Assembly: GCF_024919275.1 (NCBI RefSeq)
Contig: NZ_JANWGH010000003.1
Location: 285,677 to 349,676 of the forward strand
Source: Algoriphagus limi
Lineage (GTDB): Bacteria; Bacteroidota; Bacteroidia; Cytophagales; Cyclobacteriaceae
Direction of reading: 5' to 3'
Length of the DNA: 64,000 bases
The notes beneath the pieces are model-generated. The model did not search any database. It had not been told where the DNA came from and saw only the letters and a program-made list of their open reading frames with translations. The stretch's first letter is position 1; each line of letters starts with the position of its first letter. Below are positions 51,388 through 60,984 of the stretch, one piece after another. A program made the position numbers and the translations under genes.

Positions 51388-51412
51388 CTTTGCGGCGTTG
51401 CGACTTTGCGAG
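51388..51412. repeat. Second copy of a 25-bp intergenic motif
   Basis: Matches 47298-47322 at 22 of 25 positions (ctttgcg, then tgcg, then ctttgcgag at fixed spacing). Both copies lie near gene 3' ends. Confidence 0.55.
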
Positions 51413-51415
51413 CAA

Positions 51416-51655
51416 TTATGCCAATTTGATTTGATCCAAGTAGAACTTCATCCGGCTATGATCTCGAGGCAAAAAATCTATTTTATCAATTTTGTCTTCC
51501 TTATGATTGTAGAAGACTTCCACGTATTCATTTTCCAATAAGTAAAGATTGATCTTATGCCGATAGTAGCGAATAGCCACCACAAAAGTCCCCTCTAGGT
51601 AAAGGGTTTTAATCTTTTGGTGTAAAGGCATGTTCCTAAATTCCTCCCTACTCAT
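51416..51655 (-). CDS. Conserved small protein of unknown function
   Basis: 79 residues: MSREEFRNMPLHQKIKTLYL, then a beta-rich part (FVVAIRYYRHKINLYLLENEYVEVFY split over two strands), ending with MKFYLDQIKLA. No signal or membrane segment. Similar short proteins occur in Cytophagales, but I know no function. It is followed by the 25-bp repeat and is convergent with the DPP4-like gene. Confidence 0.7.
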   Translation of the reverse strand: MSREEFRNMPLHQKIKTLYLEGTFVVAIRYYRHKINLYLLENEYVEVFYNHKEDKIDKIDFLPRDHSRMKFYLDQIKLA

Positions 51656-51732
51656 TTTTTTCGATTCCGTCTAAGACTCCAAATTACTGAAAATGCTTCG
51701 GCCTATTCCAATTTTTTTAACTAATGAGCAAT

Positions 51733-51763
51733 AAAAAAGTCCCTGAAATTCTTCAGGGACTTT
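51733..51763 (-). terminator. Terminator of the MBL-rhodanese gene
   Basis: aagtccctgaa / ttcagggactt stem with a 4-nt loop; T-rich on the minus strand. Confidence 0.88.
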
Positions 51764-51791
51764 AGGTGATTAATCAACTTTCGCCATTCGC

Positions 51792-53138
51792 TTAGTGAAC
51801 AACTTCTTGGAAATCTTTAATTGCTTCGCTGAAATCAAGCACCTCGGCTCCTTTCAAAGCACCAGAAACGATGCTGGAACCTGCAGCTGATCTGTACCCT
51901 CCTGCACAATGAACTACCACTGGCTTGTCAGCAGGAATTTCTCCAGCTCTTTCGCGCAATTCATGCAAAGGAATATTGATGCTTTCTTCGAAGATCGGAG
52001 TGTTTTTGTGCTCATCTGCGCTTCGGATATCCACGATTGTGAAGGCATCTGGATTAGCTTTGAATGCTTCAACATCAAAAGTGCTTTCTGTTTCAGTCAT
52101 TCCAGCTGGATTCACCACAGCACCTTTAATCAATTGCTCGTATCCAATTTTCGCAGCTTTGAAGATTAGGATTTCAAGTTCGGCAGCAGAATCTGCAACT
52201 AGGAAGAAATGCTCTTCAGGACCTACGATAGATCCCAACCAAGTTTCAAATTTTCCGCCATTCATAATGTTGATGGCGCCCGGGATATGACCTGCGCGGA
52301 ATTTGTCCTGCTCACGGGTATCGATTACCAAAGCACCAGCAGGAATGTTAGATCCTTCCGGCCAAATGCTCACTCGAGAAATGGAACGCTGATAAGCCGG
52401 AGCACCTTTTTTGTTCATATCCACATCATATCCGAAGTATTTTGGAATGTATGGCTGTCCTTCCAATAGGGAACTTACAAATGTTTGTTCATCTAAATCT
52501 CCAAAAGCCCAGTTAGTAGCACGCTGCTCACCGATAGTAGATTGACGGGCATCGCTTAGGTTTTTGCCACAAAGTGAACCTGCGCCGTGAGCCGGGTAAA
52601 CGATCACATCGTCTGCCAACGGCTTCAATTTATCCTGTACAGTGTGATACATCATTTTCGCCAATTCTTCACGTTGAGCCTTCATGTTTCCAGCTTTTTC
52701 ACGCAAATCAGGACGACCCACATCACCAATAAATAAGGTGTCACCGGAGAATAGCGCATAGTCTTTTCCATTTTCATCTTTCAACAAAATGCTGATAGAA
52801 TCAGGGGAGTGACCTGGTGTATGCAATGAATGGAAAGATACTTTTCCCATTTGAAAAGAATCTCCCTCGTCAAACCCAGTGTGTGGATATTCTGCACCTA
52901 CTAGTTTGGAAACATAAATACTTGCTCCTTCATTTTGATGGAATTCCAAGTGAGAACTCACGAAATCCGCGTGTGGGTGAGTTTCAATGACTGCAACGAT
53001 TTGTGCATTGTTTGCTTCTGCAAAATCATAATACTGTCGAGGATTTCTCCCTGGGTCAACCAAGGCTACTTTTCCTTCACTTAAGATTGCATAGCTGGCA
53101 TGTGCCAAGCCTTCGTCATAAAATTGTTGGATATTCAT
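51792..53138 (-). CDS. CstB-like persulfide dioxygenase with rhodanese domains
   Basis: 448 residues, like the CstB type (about 444). The metallo-beta-lactamase domain (1-240) has H54-PHADF and H63, plus TPGHSPDS and FSGDTLF metal ligands. The middle rhodanese-like domain (about 260-350) has no active cysteine (pseudo-rhodanese). The C-terminal rhodanese (360-448) has CAGGYRS. The family oxidises persulfides to thiosulfate/sulfite and protects against reactive sulfur. A strong dyad at -42 suggests Crp/Fnr-type control (see findings). Confidence 0.9.
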   Translation of the reverse strand: MNIQQFYDEGLAHASYAILSEGKVALVDPGRNPRQYYDFAEANNAQIVAVIETHPHADFVSSHLEFHQNEGASIYVSKLVGAEYPHTGFDEGDSFQMGKVSFHSLHTPGHSPDSISILLKDENGKDYALFSGDTLFIGDVGRPDLREKAGNMKAQREELAKMMYHTVQDKLKPLADDVIVYPAHGAGSLCGKNLSDARQSTIGEQRATNWAFGDLDEQTFVSSLLEGQPYIPKYFGYDVDMNKKGAPAYQRSISRVSIWPEGSNIPAGALVIDTREQDKFRAGHIPGAINIMNGGKFETWLGSIVGPEEHFFLVADSAAELEILIFKAAKIGYEQLIKGAVVNPAGMTETESTFDVEAFKANPDAFTIVDIRSADEHKNTPIFEESINIPLHELRERAGEIPADKPVVVHCAGGYRSAAGSSIVSGALKGAEVLDFSEAIKDFQEVVH

Positions 53139-53168
53139 TTTCTATATGGTTTTTCGAATTTGATAGCA

Positions 53169-53213
53169 CAAAGTTAAAACCTGACAAAAGTCAGTTTCGG
53201 TGACGCATGTCAC
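53169..53213 (-). promoter_or_regulatory. MBL-rhodanese promoter with two dyads
   Basis: The -7 element TAACTTTG lies at 53176-53169 on the minus strand. Upstream are CTGAC-AAAA-GTCAG (53181-53194) and GTGAC-GCAT-GTCAC (53200-53213). The latter has the CRP-like core GTGA-N6-TCAC, centred about 42 bp before the expected start. Confidence 0.65.
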
Positions 53214-53307
53214 GTAACCAAAAGACAGTCAGACGACTGATGGATTATAAATGTTTTTTGGAGCAATTTAGTTGCATCAGAAACGGTTAGTTATTAAAAT
53301 TGATTGT

Positions 53308-53811
53308 ATGAGCAAGCAAAATACCTACTTATCTCAAAAGTATTCTAAAAAGCTTTTTGCTTGGTTTTTGCTCATTTCAGGATTAGTTTTTTTCTCCTGC
53401 AAGTCATCTAAACTATCAAAGGAGGATCCCGTTTTTACGGTCATTCAAACTGCCAAGTCCTATTATGGGACACCGTATAAGTATGGAGGTACTGGTCGGG
53501 CAGGAATTGATTGCTCTGCTTTAATCTTTCATTCTTATTATGCGGTTGGGATAAATCTTCCTCGTATGTCAGCCGATCAGGCAAAGGAGGGGAAGAAAGT
53601 TTCAGTTCGGGATTTGAAACCTGGCGACATGCTATTTTTTGCTACAAGTAAACGGCGGAATCGGGTGACCCATGCGGGAATAGTCACTGAGGTAAAGAAA
53701 GGTGATATTCGTTTTATCCATGCATCAACATCCCTGGGCGTGACAGAAGATTACCTGAGTAATCGCTATTGGGACAAGGCCTTTTTGTTTGCAAGAAGGG
53801 TTTTGGAGTGA
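53308..53811 (+). CDS. NlpC/P60 family lipoprotein peptidase
   Basis: 167 residues. Lipobox VFFSC, then an NlpC/P60 domain with catalytic Cys in GIDCSAL, His in THAGIV and a further polar residue in FIHAS. It probably cleaves peptidoglycan cross-bridge peptides at the cell envelope. Start ATG 53308 (MSKQN...) gives a normal signal; an upstream in-frame ATG at 53272 adds 12 residues. Confidence 0.9.
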   Translation: MSKQNTYLSQKYSKKLFAWFLLISGLVFFSCKSSKLSKEDPVFTVIQTAKSYYGTPYKYGGTGRAGIDCSALIFHSYYAVGINLPRMSADQAKEGKKVSVRDLKPGDMLFFATSKRRNRVTHAGIVTEVKKGDIRFIHASTSLGVTEDYLSNRYWDKAFLFARRVLE

Positions 53812-53956
53812 CGAATTTTTGAATACATGATATAAAAACCTCCCCAAAATCTTTTCTGGAAAAGGAATTTGAAAAGAAAGGAAATTTTAAAGCGAGGAAC
53901 AAAGTGCGAAAGCCAACAGGTCTTTGAAATTGAATGGATTAATTTTCCAAATATCC

Positions 53957-55535
<1,579 letters not shown>

Positions 55536-55612
55536 GAAAATTAGTTACTGGGTATTAAGTGTGGCAATCTCACTTTTAACTCAATAACTATTTACTCAAT
55601 AACTAGAAAAAC

Positions 55613-55858
55613 ATGAAATTAGAAATCGTTACACCGGATAAAAAAGTATTTCAGGGGGAAGTGTCAGAAGCTTCTTTTCCAGGTGCTTCTGGTGCATTTC
55701 AGGTGTTGAATAATCACGCTCCGATTGTTTCTGCTTTGGCAAAAGGGACGGTTTCCTTTACCACAAAAGAAGGAAAGCAATCTATGATAGTAGATGGCGG
55801 AGTGGTAGAAGTAAAGAACAACATGATTGTTGTGTTGGCTGAAAAAGTAGTAGGCTAA
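55613..55858 (+). CDS. atpC: ATP synthase F1 epsilon subunit, short form
   Basis: 81 residues. Only the N-terminal beta-sandwich is present (KLEIVTPDKKVFQGEV, NNHAPIVSALAKGTVSF); the C-terminal helical hairpin that inhibits ATP hydrolysis in E. coli is missing. The leader has the 12-mer actcaataacta twice. A strong terminator follows. Confidence 0.93.
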   Translation: MKLEIVTPDKKVFQGEVSEASFPGASGAFQVLNNHAPIVSALAKGTVSFTTKEGKQSMIVDGGVVEVKNNMIVVLAEKVVG

Positions 55859-55883
55859 TTCAATTACCAATATTTAATAAATG

Positions 55884-55915
55884 AAAGTCCAACTCGAACG
55901 AGTTGGACTTTTTTT
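55884..55915 (+). terminator. Terminator of the atpDC operon
   Basis: aaagtccaactcg / cgagttggacttt, a near-perfect long hairpin with a 2-nt loop, then T7. Confidence 0.93.
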
Positions 55916-56034
55916 GTGTGATTTTCGCTTGAAATAGGGCTAAAAAATCAGCTTATATGAATCCGGTCATTTTTAGTTTTGCTTGATTCAAATTTTATAA
56001 TCTTCCAATCTTTCAGATTTCCAATTATTTATTC

Positions 56035-56042
56035 TACCTTTG
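56035..56042 (+). promoter_or_regulatory. -7 element TACCTTTG for rpsU
   Basis: An exact TAnnTTTG match 24 bp before ATG 56067. It rules out the in-frame ATG at 56040, which lies inside the element. Confidence 0.72.
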
Positions 56043-56066
56043 CCCCACGAAAGGGGGTGTACACAT

Positions 56067-56261
56067 ATGATCATAGTAAACGTAAAAGAAAACGAATCCA
56101 TCGAGAAAGCGCTAAAGCGTTTTAAAAAGAAGTTTGACAAAACCGGTGCGGTTCGCGAGCTTAGAGCCCGTCAGGCTTTCACCAAACCTTCCGTTAAGAG
56201 AAGAGATCAAGTTATCAAAGCGGCTTACAAGCAACGCCTTCAGTCTGATGCTGAAAAGTAA
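56067..56261 (+). CDS. rpsU: 30S ribosomal protein S21 (bS21)
   Basis: 64 residues, basic: MIIVNVKENESIEKALKRFK at the start and KRRDQVIKAAYKQRL near the end. Typical Bacteroidetes S21. Start ATG 56067 is fixed by the promoter at 56035-56042. An intrinsic terminator separates it from the xerC-like gene. Confidence 0.96.
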   Translation: MIIVNVKENESIEKALKRFKKKFDKTGAVRELRARQAFTKPSVKRRDQVIKAAYKQRLQSDAEK

Positions 56262-56285
56262 TCAAGTCGTTTTCGAATAGAATCA

Positions 56286-56316
56286 AAACAGCGGGTCCCA
56301 AGCTCGCTGTTTTTTT
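56286..56316 (+). terminator. Terminator of rpsU
   Basis: aacagcg / cgctgtt stem with an inner loop, followed by T7. Confidence 0.75.
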
Positions 56317-56414
56317 ATTGCCCTTTTTCAAATAGGATCTTAGATTTTTTTTGTGACTTATGTTATGTAGGGATTTCTGATTTTTCGTCTAACTTAAGGT
56401 AAGAATTAAGTCCC

Positions 56415-57299
56415 ATGATTGAGTCCTTTATCAATTACCTCCAATTTGAAAAACGTAGCAGTCCCCATACGGTAGAAGCCTATGAACGGGATTTGAGACA
56501 GTTTGAGGAGTTTTTGGACTTGTCATTTGAGCAGAATGAGCTTTCATTCGCAGGGCATGCTGAAATCCGTGCATGGATTATTGACTTGGTGGAGCAGGGA
56601 CTTAGCACCACCTCAGTCAACCGAAAATTGGCTACGCTGAGGTCTTATTATAAATTCCTTTTACGGCAGGGAACTATCCAAAAAGACCCTACCTATAAGT
56701 TAAAATCTCTAAAAAATCCGAAAAGACTCCCTGAGTTTGTACAGGAAAAGAGCATTCAGGACGTTTTAGAAGAAGATGTCTATGAAAAGGGATTTGAAGG
56801 ACAAAGGGACCGGATGTTAATGGAGTTTTTGTACTTGACAGGAGTTCGTCTTTCGGAGCTAACTGGGCTTAGATGGTCCGATGTGGATTTTCATTCTGAG
56901 CAGGTCAGAGTGCTCGGAAAACGAAAGAAAGAACGGGTAATTCCCCTTTCAAAAGGACTGATTCAAAATATAATTTCATACAAAAAAGTATTTGAGGAAA
57001 GGTTTCCGAATTCAGGTCAAAATCCGTACTTTATCGTAACGAATTCAGGGAAGCAAAGCTATCCAATGATGGTATATCGTACAGTCAGGAAATATTTGGA
57101 TCTTTTTGCTCAGACTAGCAAGCGTAGTCCCCATGTGCTTAGACATACCTTTGCTACCCATCTGCTCAATAAGGGTGCTGACCTAAATGCCGTGAAAGAC
57201 TTGTTGGGGCACGCCAATCTGGCAGCAACACAAATTTACACTCACAATTCTATGGAAAAACTGAAGGCTGTGTTTGAACAGGCACATCCTAAAGCGTAA
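56415..57299 (+). CDS. Tyrosine recombinase XerC/XerD-like
   Basis: 294 residues. SAM-like N-domain (1-85) and catalytic domain with R145 (GVRLSEL), K near 172, H240-xx-R243 (SPHVLRHTF), H266 (LLGHAN) and Y275 (QIYTH). Chromosome dimer resolution at dif is the likely role. In Bacteroidetes this gene commonly stands between rpsU and hpf, as here, so it is a core recombinase rather than an integrase of a mobile element. Confidence 0.93.
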   Translation: MIESFINYLQFEKRSSPHTVEAYERDLRQFEEFLDLSFEQNELSFAGHAEIRAWIIDLVEQGLSTTSVNRKLATLRSYYKFLLRQGTIQKDPTYKLKSLKNPKRLPEFVQEKSIQDVLEEDVYEKGFEGQRDRMLMEFLYLTGVRLSELTGLRWSDVDFHSEQVRVLGKRKKERVIPLSKGLIQNIISYKKVFEERFPNSGQNPYFIVTNSGKQSYPMMVYRTVRKYLDLFAQTSKRSPHVLRHTFATHLLNKGADLNAVKDLLGHANLAATQIYTHNSMEKLKAVFEQAHPKA

Positions 57300-57335
57300 A
57301 TAAATAAATTGTTCAACCACTAAACGCTAAAAGCT

Positions 57336-57641
57336 ATGAAACTGCAAATGCACTCTATCCACTTCGACGCAGATCAGAAGTTGATTGATTTTATCCAGAA
57401 AAAAGCCGACAAATTAGACACCTATTTTGACCGAATTATTGACGGCGAAGTTTTTATGAGATTGGACAAGCATGAGAAGAATGAAAATAAAATTGTTGAA
57501 ATCAAGTTGAATGTTCCTGGAAAGCAGTTTTTTGCAAAAAATCAAAGTGACTCTTTTGAAGCTGCTGCCGATGAGGCGGTAGAAGGACTTCGTAGACAAA
57601 TCAAGAAGTACAAGGAGAAAGTCCTCTTGGCTAAGCAATAA
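57336..57641 (+). CDS. hpf: Ribosome hibernation-promoting factor, short form
   Basis: 101 residues. Shape beta-alpha-beta-beta-beta-alpha typical of HPF/RaiA: MQMHSIHFDADQ-like strand, KKADKLDTYFDRI helix, and VEIKLNVPGKQFFAK. The C-terminal dimerisation domain of long HPF is absent. It inactivates ribosomes in stationary phase. The start is 36 bp after the recombinase, so they are likely co-transcribed. Confidence 0.92.
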   Translation: MKLQMHSIHFDADQKLIDFIQKKADKLDTYFDRIIDGEVFMRLDKHEKNENKIVEIKLNVPGKQFFAKNQSDSFEAAADEAVEGLRRQIKKYKEKVLLAKQ

Positions 57642-57658
57642 AACCTAAATACATTTTT

Positions 57659-57690
57659 AAGCCTTTGGATTACCAAGGGCTTATTTTTTG
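57659..57690 (+). terminator. Terminator of the xerC-hpf unit
   Basis: aagcctttgg / ccaagggctt stem (one G-T pair) with a 4-nt loop, then T6. Confidence 0.88.
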
Positions 57691-57704
57691 CTTAAGATCC
57701 AATT

Positions 57705-59210
57705 ATGAGAATTTTTAAAAATTATATTTTCCTTTTTTGGCTGGTTCAGGGACTTCTAATAGCCCTTAAAATAGCGTTCACTCTTCGACCCGAAATCAAT
57801 TTATTTACTGAGGAAGCACAATATTGGCTTTGGTCCCAAAATCTAGCCTGGCATTATTATTCCAAACCTCCATTAATCGCGGTTTTTAATTTTCTGAGTA
57901 CTTCCGTTTTTGGAATAAACGAACTGGCAATACGAATCAACGCGGTATTGCTTGGACTTGGGACAGCTTGGTTGGTTTTTTACCTCACCGATTTTCTTTT
58001 TCAATCCAAAAGGATGGCATTTTGGGCAAGTTTGATTCTCAGTTCCATGCCCTTTTTTATCCTTTTTTCCACATTTCACATGACGGACTCTGAAGTCATG
58101 TTTTTCTGGATGCTGACCTGGGTTTTATTGGCAAAAGCTTTAAAAGAAGCTAAATGGAAATGGTGGGTTTTTGCGGGTGTTTCAGCTCTATTAGGAATGG
58201 CATCCAAGCCAATTATGGTGTTAGTACTCCCATCTTTGGGGTTGTTTCTTTTTTTGGCAGGAAGAATAAAAAGCTATGGTAATAAATTCCTCCTATTCGT
58301 AGTTATTTCACTTATCGGTTTAATCCCAAGTGTGGTTTGGAATTCAGGAAATGGCTTTCAAACATTCAGGCATTTGGCCACTTTGGGAGGCATTCATGGG
58401 GGTGGATCAGGTAGAAGTTTGGTAGAAATGCTTTTAGGTTTTTTGGAATTTTTAGGTGGTCAATTGTTAATAACTTCCGTTTTTTTGTTCCCCTTATGGA
58501 TTCTATATACTCGTAAGGTTCGGATATTTGATTCAAAACAGTTATTTCTAATTCTTCCTGCTTTTATTTCATTTTTGACCTTCGCCTTTATCAGTCTTTT
58601 TTCTGTCGTTCAGGTGAATTGGCCGGCCTTTGGCTATTCAACTTTGGCAATTGCATCGGCTTACGCTATAGAAAAGCAGGAAGGAATTTGGTACAAAATC
58701 GGATATTGGGGGATAGGTATAGGAGTTTTACTGCCTGTTCTTTTGCTTTTTCCTGAAGTAAATGGATTGAAAAGACAAATTGGGTTAGAGAAACTTGAAA
58801 TCGCTGTTTTTAATCGATTAGCTGGCTATGACCAACTAGCAAGTAGAATTTCCTTTTTGGAAGATAGTTTGGGAATTCAAGATGTGTTTTATTTCTCCGA
58901 GAGTTACCATGTTTCCTCTGAGCTTGCATTTTATCTTCCTTCTCATCCGCAAACTTTTCAAATAGCTAAGGGAGGAAGAAGAAATCAATTTGACCTTTGG
59001 GAAAGTATCGATTCCCATTTAGAATTTGAAGAAACGGGTGTTTTTGTAAGTTTTCATGAGGATTCTCCAAATCCGGTCACTACTTTTCAGCAACTGATTT
59101 ATGAGGAAGAATTCCCAATTTATTTTCGAGATGAGTACCTACGTTCTGCTAAAATCCAATTCTGGAAGAATCTCCAAAAATACGAGCCCATACAATCGGA
59201 TTCTTATTAA
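57705..59210 (+). CDS. Glycosyltransferase family 39-like membrane protein
   Basis: 501 residues with about 10 membrane helices. The start has the GT39/PMT-like acidic loop (RPEINLFTEEAQYWLWSQ, then YYSKPPL). The C-terminal 130 residues are a soluble periplasmic part. Family members transfer sugars from polyprenyl phosphate to a lipid or protein acceptor. It is convergent (4-bp overlap) with another GT39 gene. The donor may be made by the GT2 protein encoded at 60985-61929. Confidence 0.86.
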   Translation: MRIFKNYIFLFWLVQGLLIALKIAFTLRPEINLFTEEAQYWLWSQNLAWHYYSKPPLIAVFNFLSTSVFGINELAIRINAVLLGLGTAWLVFYLTDFLFQSKRMAFWASLILSSMPFFILFSTFHMTDSEVMFFWMLTWVLLAKALKEAKWKWWVFAGVSALLGMASKPIMVLVLPSLGLFLFLAGRIKSYGNKFLLFVVISLIGLIPSVVWNSGNGFQTFRHLATLGGIHGGGSGRSLVEMLLGFLEFLGGQLLITSVFLFPLWILYTRKVRIFDSKQLFLILPAFISFLTFAFISLFSVVQVNWPAFGYSTLAIASAYAIEKQEGIWYKIGYWGIGIGVLLPVLLLFPEVNGLKRQIGLEKLEIAVFNRLAGYDQLASRISFLEDSLGIQDVFYFSESYHVSSELAFYLPSHPQTFQIAKGGRRNQFDLWESIDSHLEFEETGVFVSFHEDSPNPVTTFQQLIYEEEFPIYFRDEYLRSAKIQFWKNLQKYEPIQSDSY

Positions 59211-60865
59211 TCCTTATTAGGACGAAGTAAGTAGAATTTTTTACCACTTGCATTCAAGATGCTGTCGTATTGAGGCTTGCCAAAAGCTTTAATAAGATCT
59301 GGGATAGCTTTCGAACTCCAGTTGACAGTTTGCTTCTGAACAATAAAATTTTCCCTATCAAGAGAATCATAAAACTCATCCTCCAAAATCAAGTAGTCAT
59401 ATTCGGATAATTGATTTCGCCAGTTGATTTTATCCAAATTGGTCAATCGAGTTTTAGGATAGATGGATATTCGAATTTTGGAGGCTACATGATTGTTTCC
59501 CCGAAAACCGATTTCTGAAGGAGCTAGATCATACATTTCTTGAAGTTCCAATTGGATTTGCTTTCCGGGATGTGGAAAAGAAATCAAGGAAGTGAAGAGC
59601 GTATAGCTCAGGAATATCAATATATAGGAATAGGTAATCGCTTTGGGAAGCTTTTGGTTACTCCAAATCAATTTTCCCACATAAACCAAAACAGCTACAA
59701 TCAATGCCATTCGGATCCAAATGAAATGCCCTTTTAGTGCCAAATAAAAACCAGCTGCTAAGAGAATGATATTTAAAAGGTAGAAGAAAATAGCAGCTGC
59801 TTTCAGTCCTAATTTTCGAATTTCAAATTCTCCCTTGACTAAAATCCATCCCAAATAAACCGCCAAAACAGGTGCTACTGGCAACAAATAGCGTTCATAG
59901 AATTTGATCGTTAAGGAACCCATCCCCAGAATAGCCAAAGCCCAAAGCAGGGCAAATCCCGAAAATTGAGTATTCTCTTTCCAAGCCTTGAGGATGTTTG
60001 TTTTCAATTTGGGGAATGTAAAGAAAACCCATGGGACAAACATGGCAAGCATGAGTCCAAGTGCCTGTAGGCCATGTTTCACTATCAAAATCCCTCGAGA
60101 GGCTACCCGTTCGCCTACCTGATCTTCCAAAAAGCTTTCTAGGTAAGTAGGTCCATGAATAATCCACATGGCTACAAACCAAAACAGCGCTACAACCAAG
60201 CTCACCAAAATCGAAGGAAGATGAAAAAGGGATTTTAGAGGGATTTTTTTCCAAGGATTAACTATCAGGTAAATGATTCCGATTCCTCCCAAAGCAGCCG
60301 CAGGCAGCCCTTTTACTTCAAAAGCTAAAGCCAAACCACCAAATAAAGCCCAAGGCGTCCATCTCGGAACACCGTCCTCATTTTTCAAATAAGAAGCAAA
60401 ACCCAGTGCACTGAGGGTCATACTGCAAACAAGCAAAATGTCAGGGATAGACCTTCCGGAAGAGAGGATCAAAACTGGATTCGCAGCCATGATCAAAGCC
60501 GAAATGAAGGCTATTTTTTCTTCCTTGAATAGGATTTTGGCAAGCTTAAAGGTAAGACCAATTGTGGCTGCTCCGGCTAATAGGAAAAAAATACGGGAGG
60601 CAAAAGCGTTCACGCCAAAGAGTTTGAATCCAGCCAAAACTGCCCAATAGGTTACAATTGGTTTTTTAAATCGAAGTTCTCCGCTACCAAGATAAGTGGT
60701 CAGATAGTCTCCATTTCGGAGCATTTCTACCGCGGCATCCCTGTAGTACATTTCATCGGGATAATTCATGTGGAAATTCAGCGCAAAGGGACCAACTAAT
60801 ACGCAGAATACCCCCATGAGAATCCAAGGGTTGATTTTAAGCTCGGTGGACTTGGAAAAAATCAT
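59207..60865 (-). CDS. Glycosyltransferase family 39 (ArnT-like)
   Basis: 552 residues with about 11-12 membrane helices. Near residue 33, DEMYYRDAAVEMLRNGDYLTT and later FKKPIVTYW are GT39/ArnT hallmarks. It transfers a sugar from polyprenyl phosphate. Start ATG 60865 is favoured because a -7 element lies at 60869-60876; the transcript would then start very near the ATG, so it may be nearly leaderless, or the true start may be ATG 60817 (WILMG region). Confidence 0.88.
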   Translation of the reverse strand: MIFSKSTELKINPWILMGVFCVLVGPFALNFHMNYPDEMYYRDAAVEMLRNGDYLTTYLGSGELRFKKPIVTYWAVLAGFKLFGVNAFASRIFFLLAGAATIGLTFKLAKILFKEEKIAFISALIMAANPVLILSSGRSIPDILLVCSMTLSALGFASYLKNEDGVPRWTPWALFGGLALAFEVKGLPAAALGGIGIIYLIVNPWKKIPLKSLFHLPSILVSLVVALFWFVAMWIIHGPTYLESFLEDQVGERVASRGILIVKHGLQALGLMLAMFVPWVFFTFPKLKTNILKAWKENTQFSGFALLWALAILGMGSLTIKFYERYLLPVAPVLAVYLGWILVKGEFEIRKLGLKAAAIFFYLLNIILLAAGFYLALKGHFIWIRMALIVAVLVYVGKLIWSNQKLPKAITYSYILIFLSYTLFTSLISFPHPGKQIQLELQEMYDLAPSEIGFRGNNHVASKIRISIYPKTRLTNLDKINWRNQLSEYDYLILEDEFYDSLDRENFIVQKQTVNWSSKAIPDLIKAFGKPQYDSILNASGKKFYLLRPNKD

Positions 60866-60868
60866 GCA

Positions 60869-60876
60869 CAAAGATA
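60869..60876 (-). promoter_or_regulatory. -7 element TATCTTTG close to a start codon
   Basis: An exact TAnnTTTG match on the minus strand, 3 bp from the GT39 ATG. It implies an almost leaderless mRNA or a fortuitous match. Confidence 0.45.
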
Positions 60877-60938
60877 ATCTGATTTGGGAACTGCCTGCCA
60901 AATTTTATGTTGTAGGACTTGTGTATAAGGACGGTTTT

Positions 60939-60969
60939 TTGTCCTTAGAATTTATTTGGAGTAATTTTG
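60939..60969 (+). promoter_or_regulatory. Promoter for the GT2 gene
   Basis: TTG (60939-60941) and TAATTTTG (60962-60969) with 20-bp spacing. It sets the start at ATG 60985 rather than at the TTG at 60967. Confidence 0.68.
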
Positions 60970-60984
60970 ACCAAATTTTATCCT

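Noticed and set aside
53181..53194. The CTGAC-AAAA-GTCAG dyad as the main activator site
   Set aside because: Its centre is only about 23 bp from the expected start and overlaps the -33 region, so it fits a repressor site or chance better; the dyad at 53200-53213 fits the activator position.
56415..57299. Tyrosine recombinase as a sign of a prophage or integrative element
   Set aside because: It sits between rpsU and hpf, the usual place of a core Xer gene in this phylum, with no attachment repeats, phage genes or GC change nearby.
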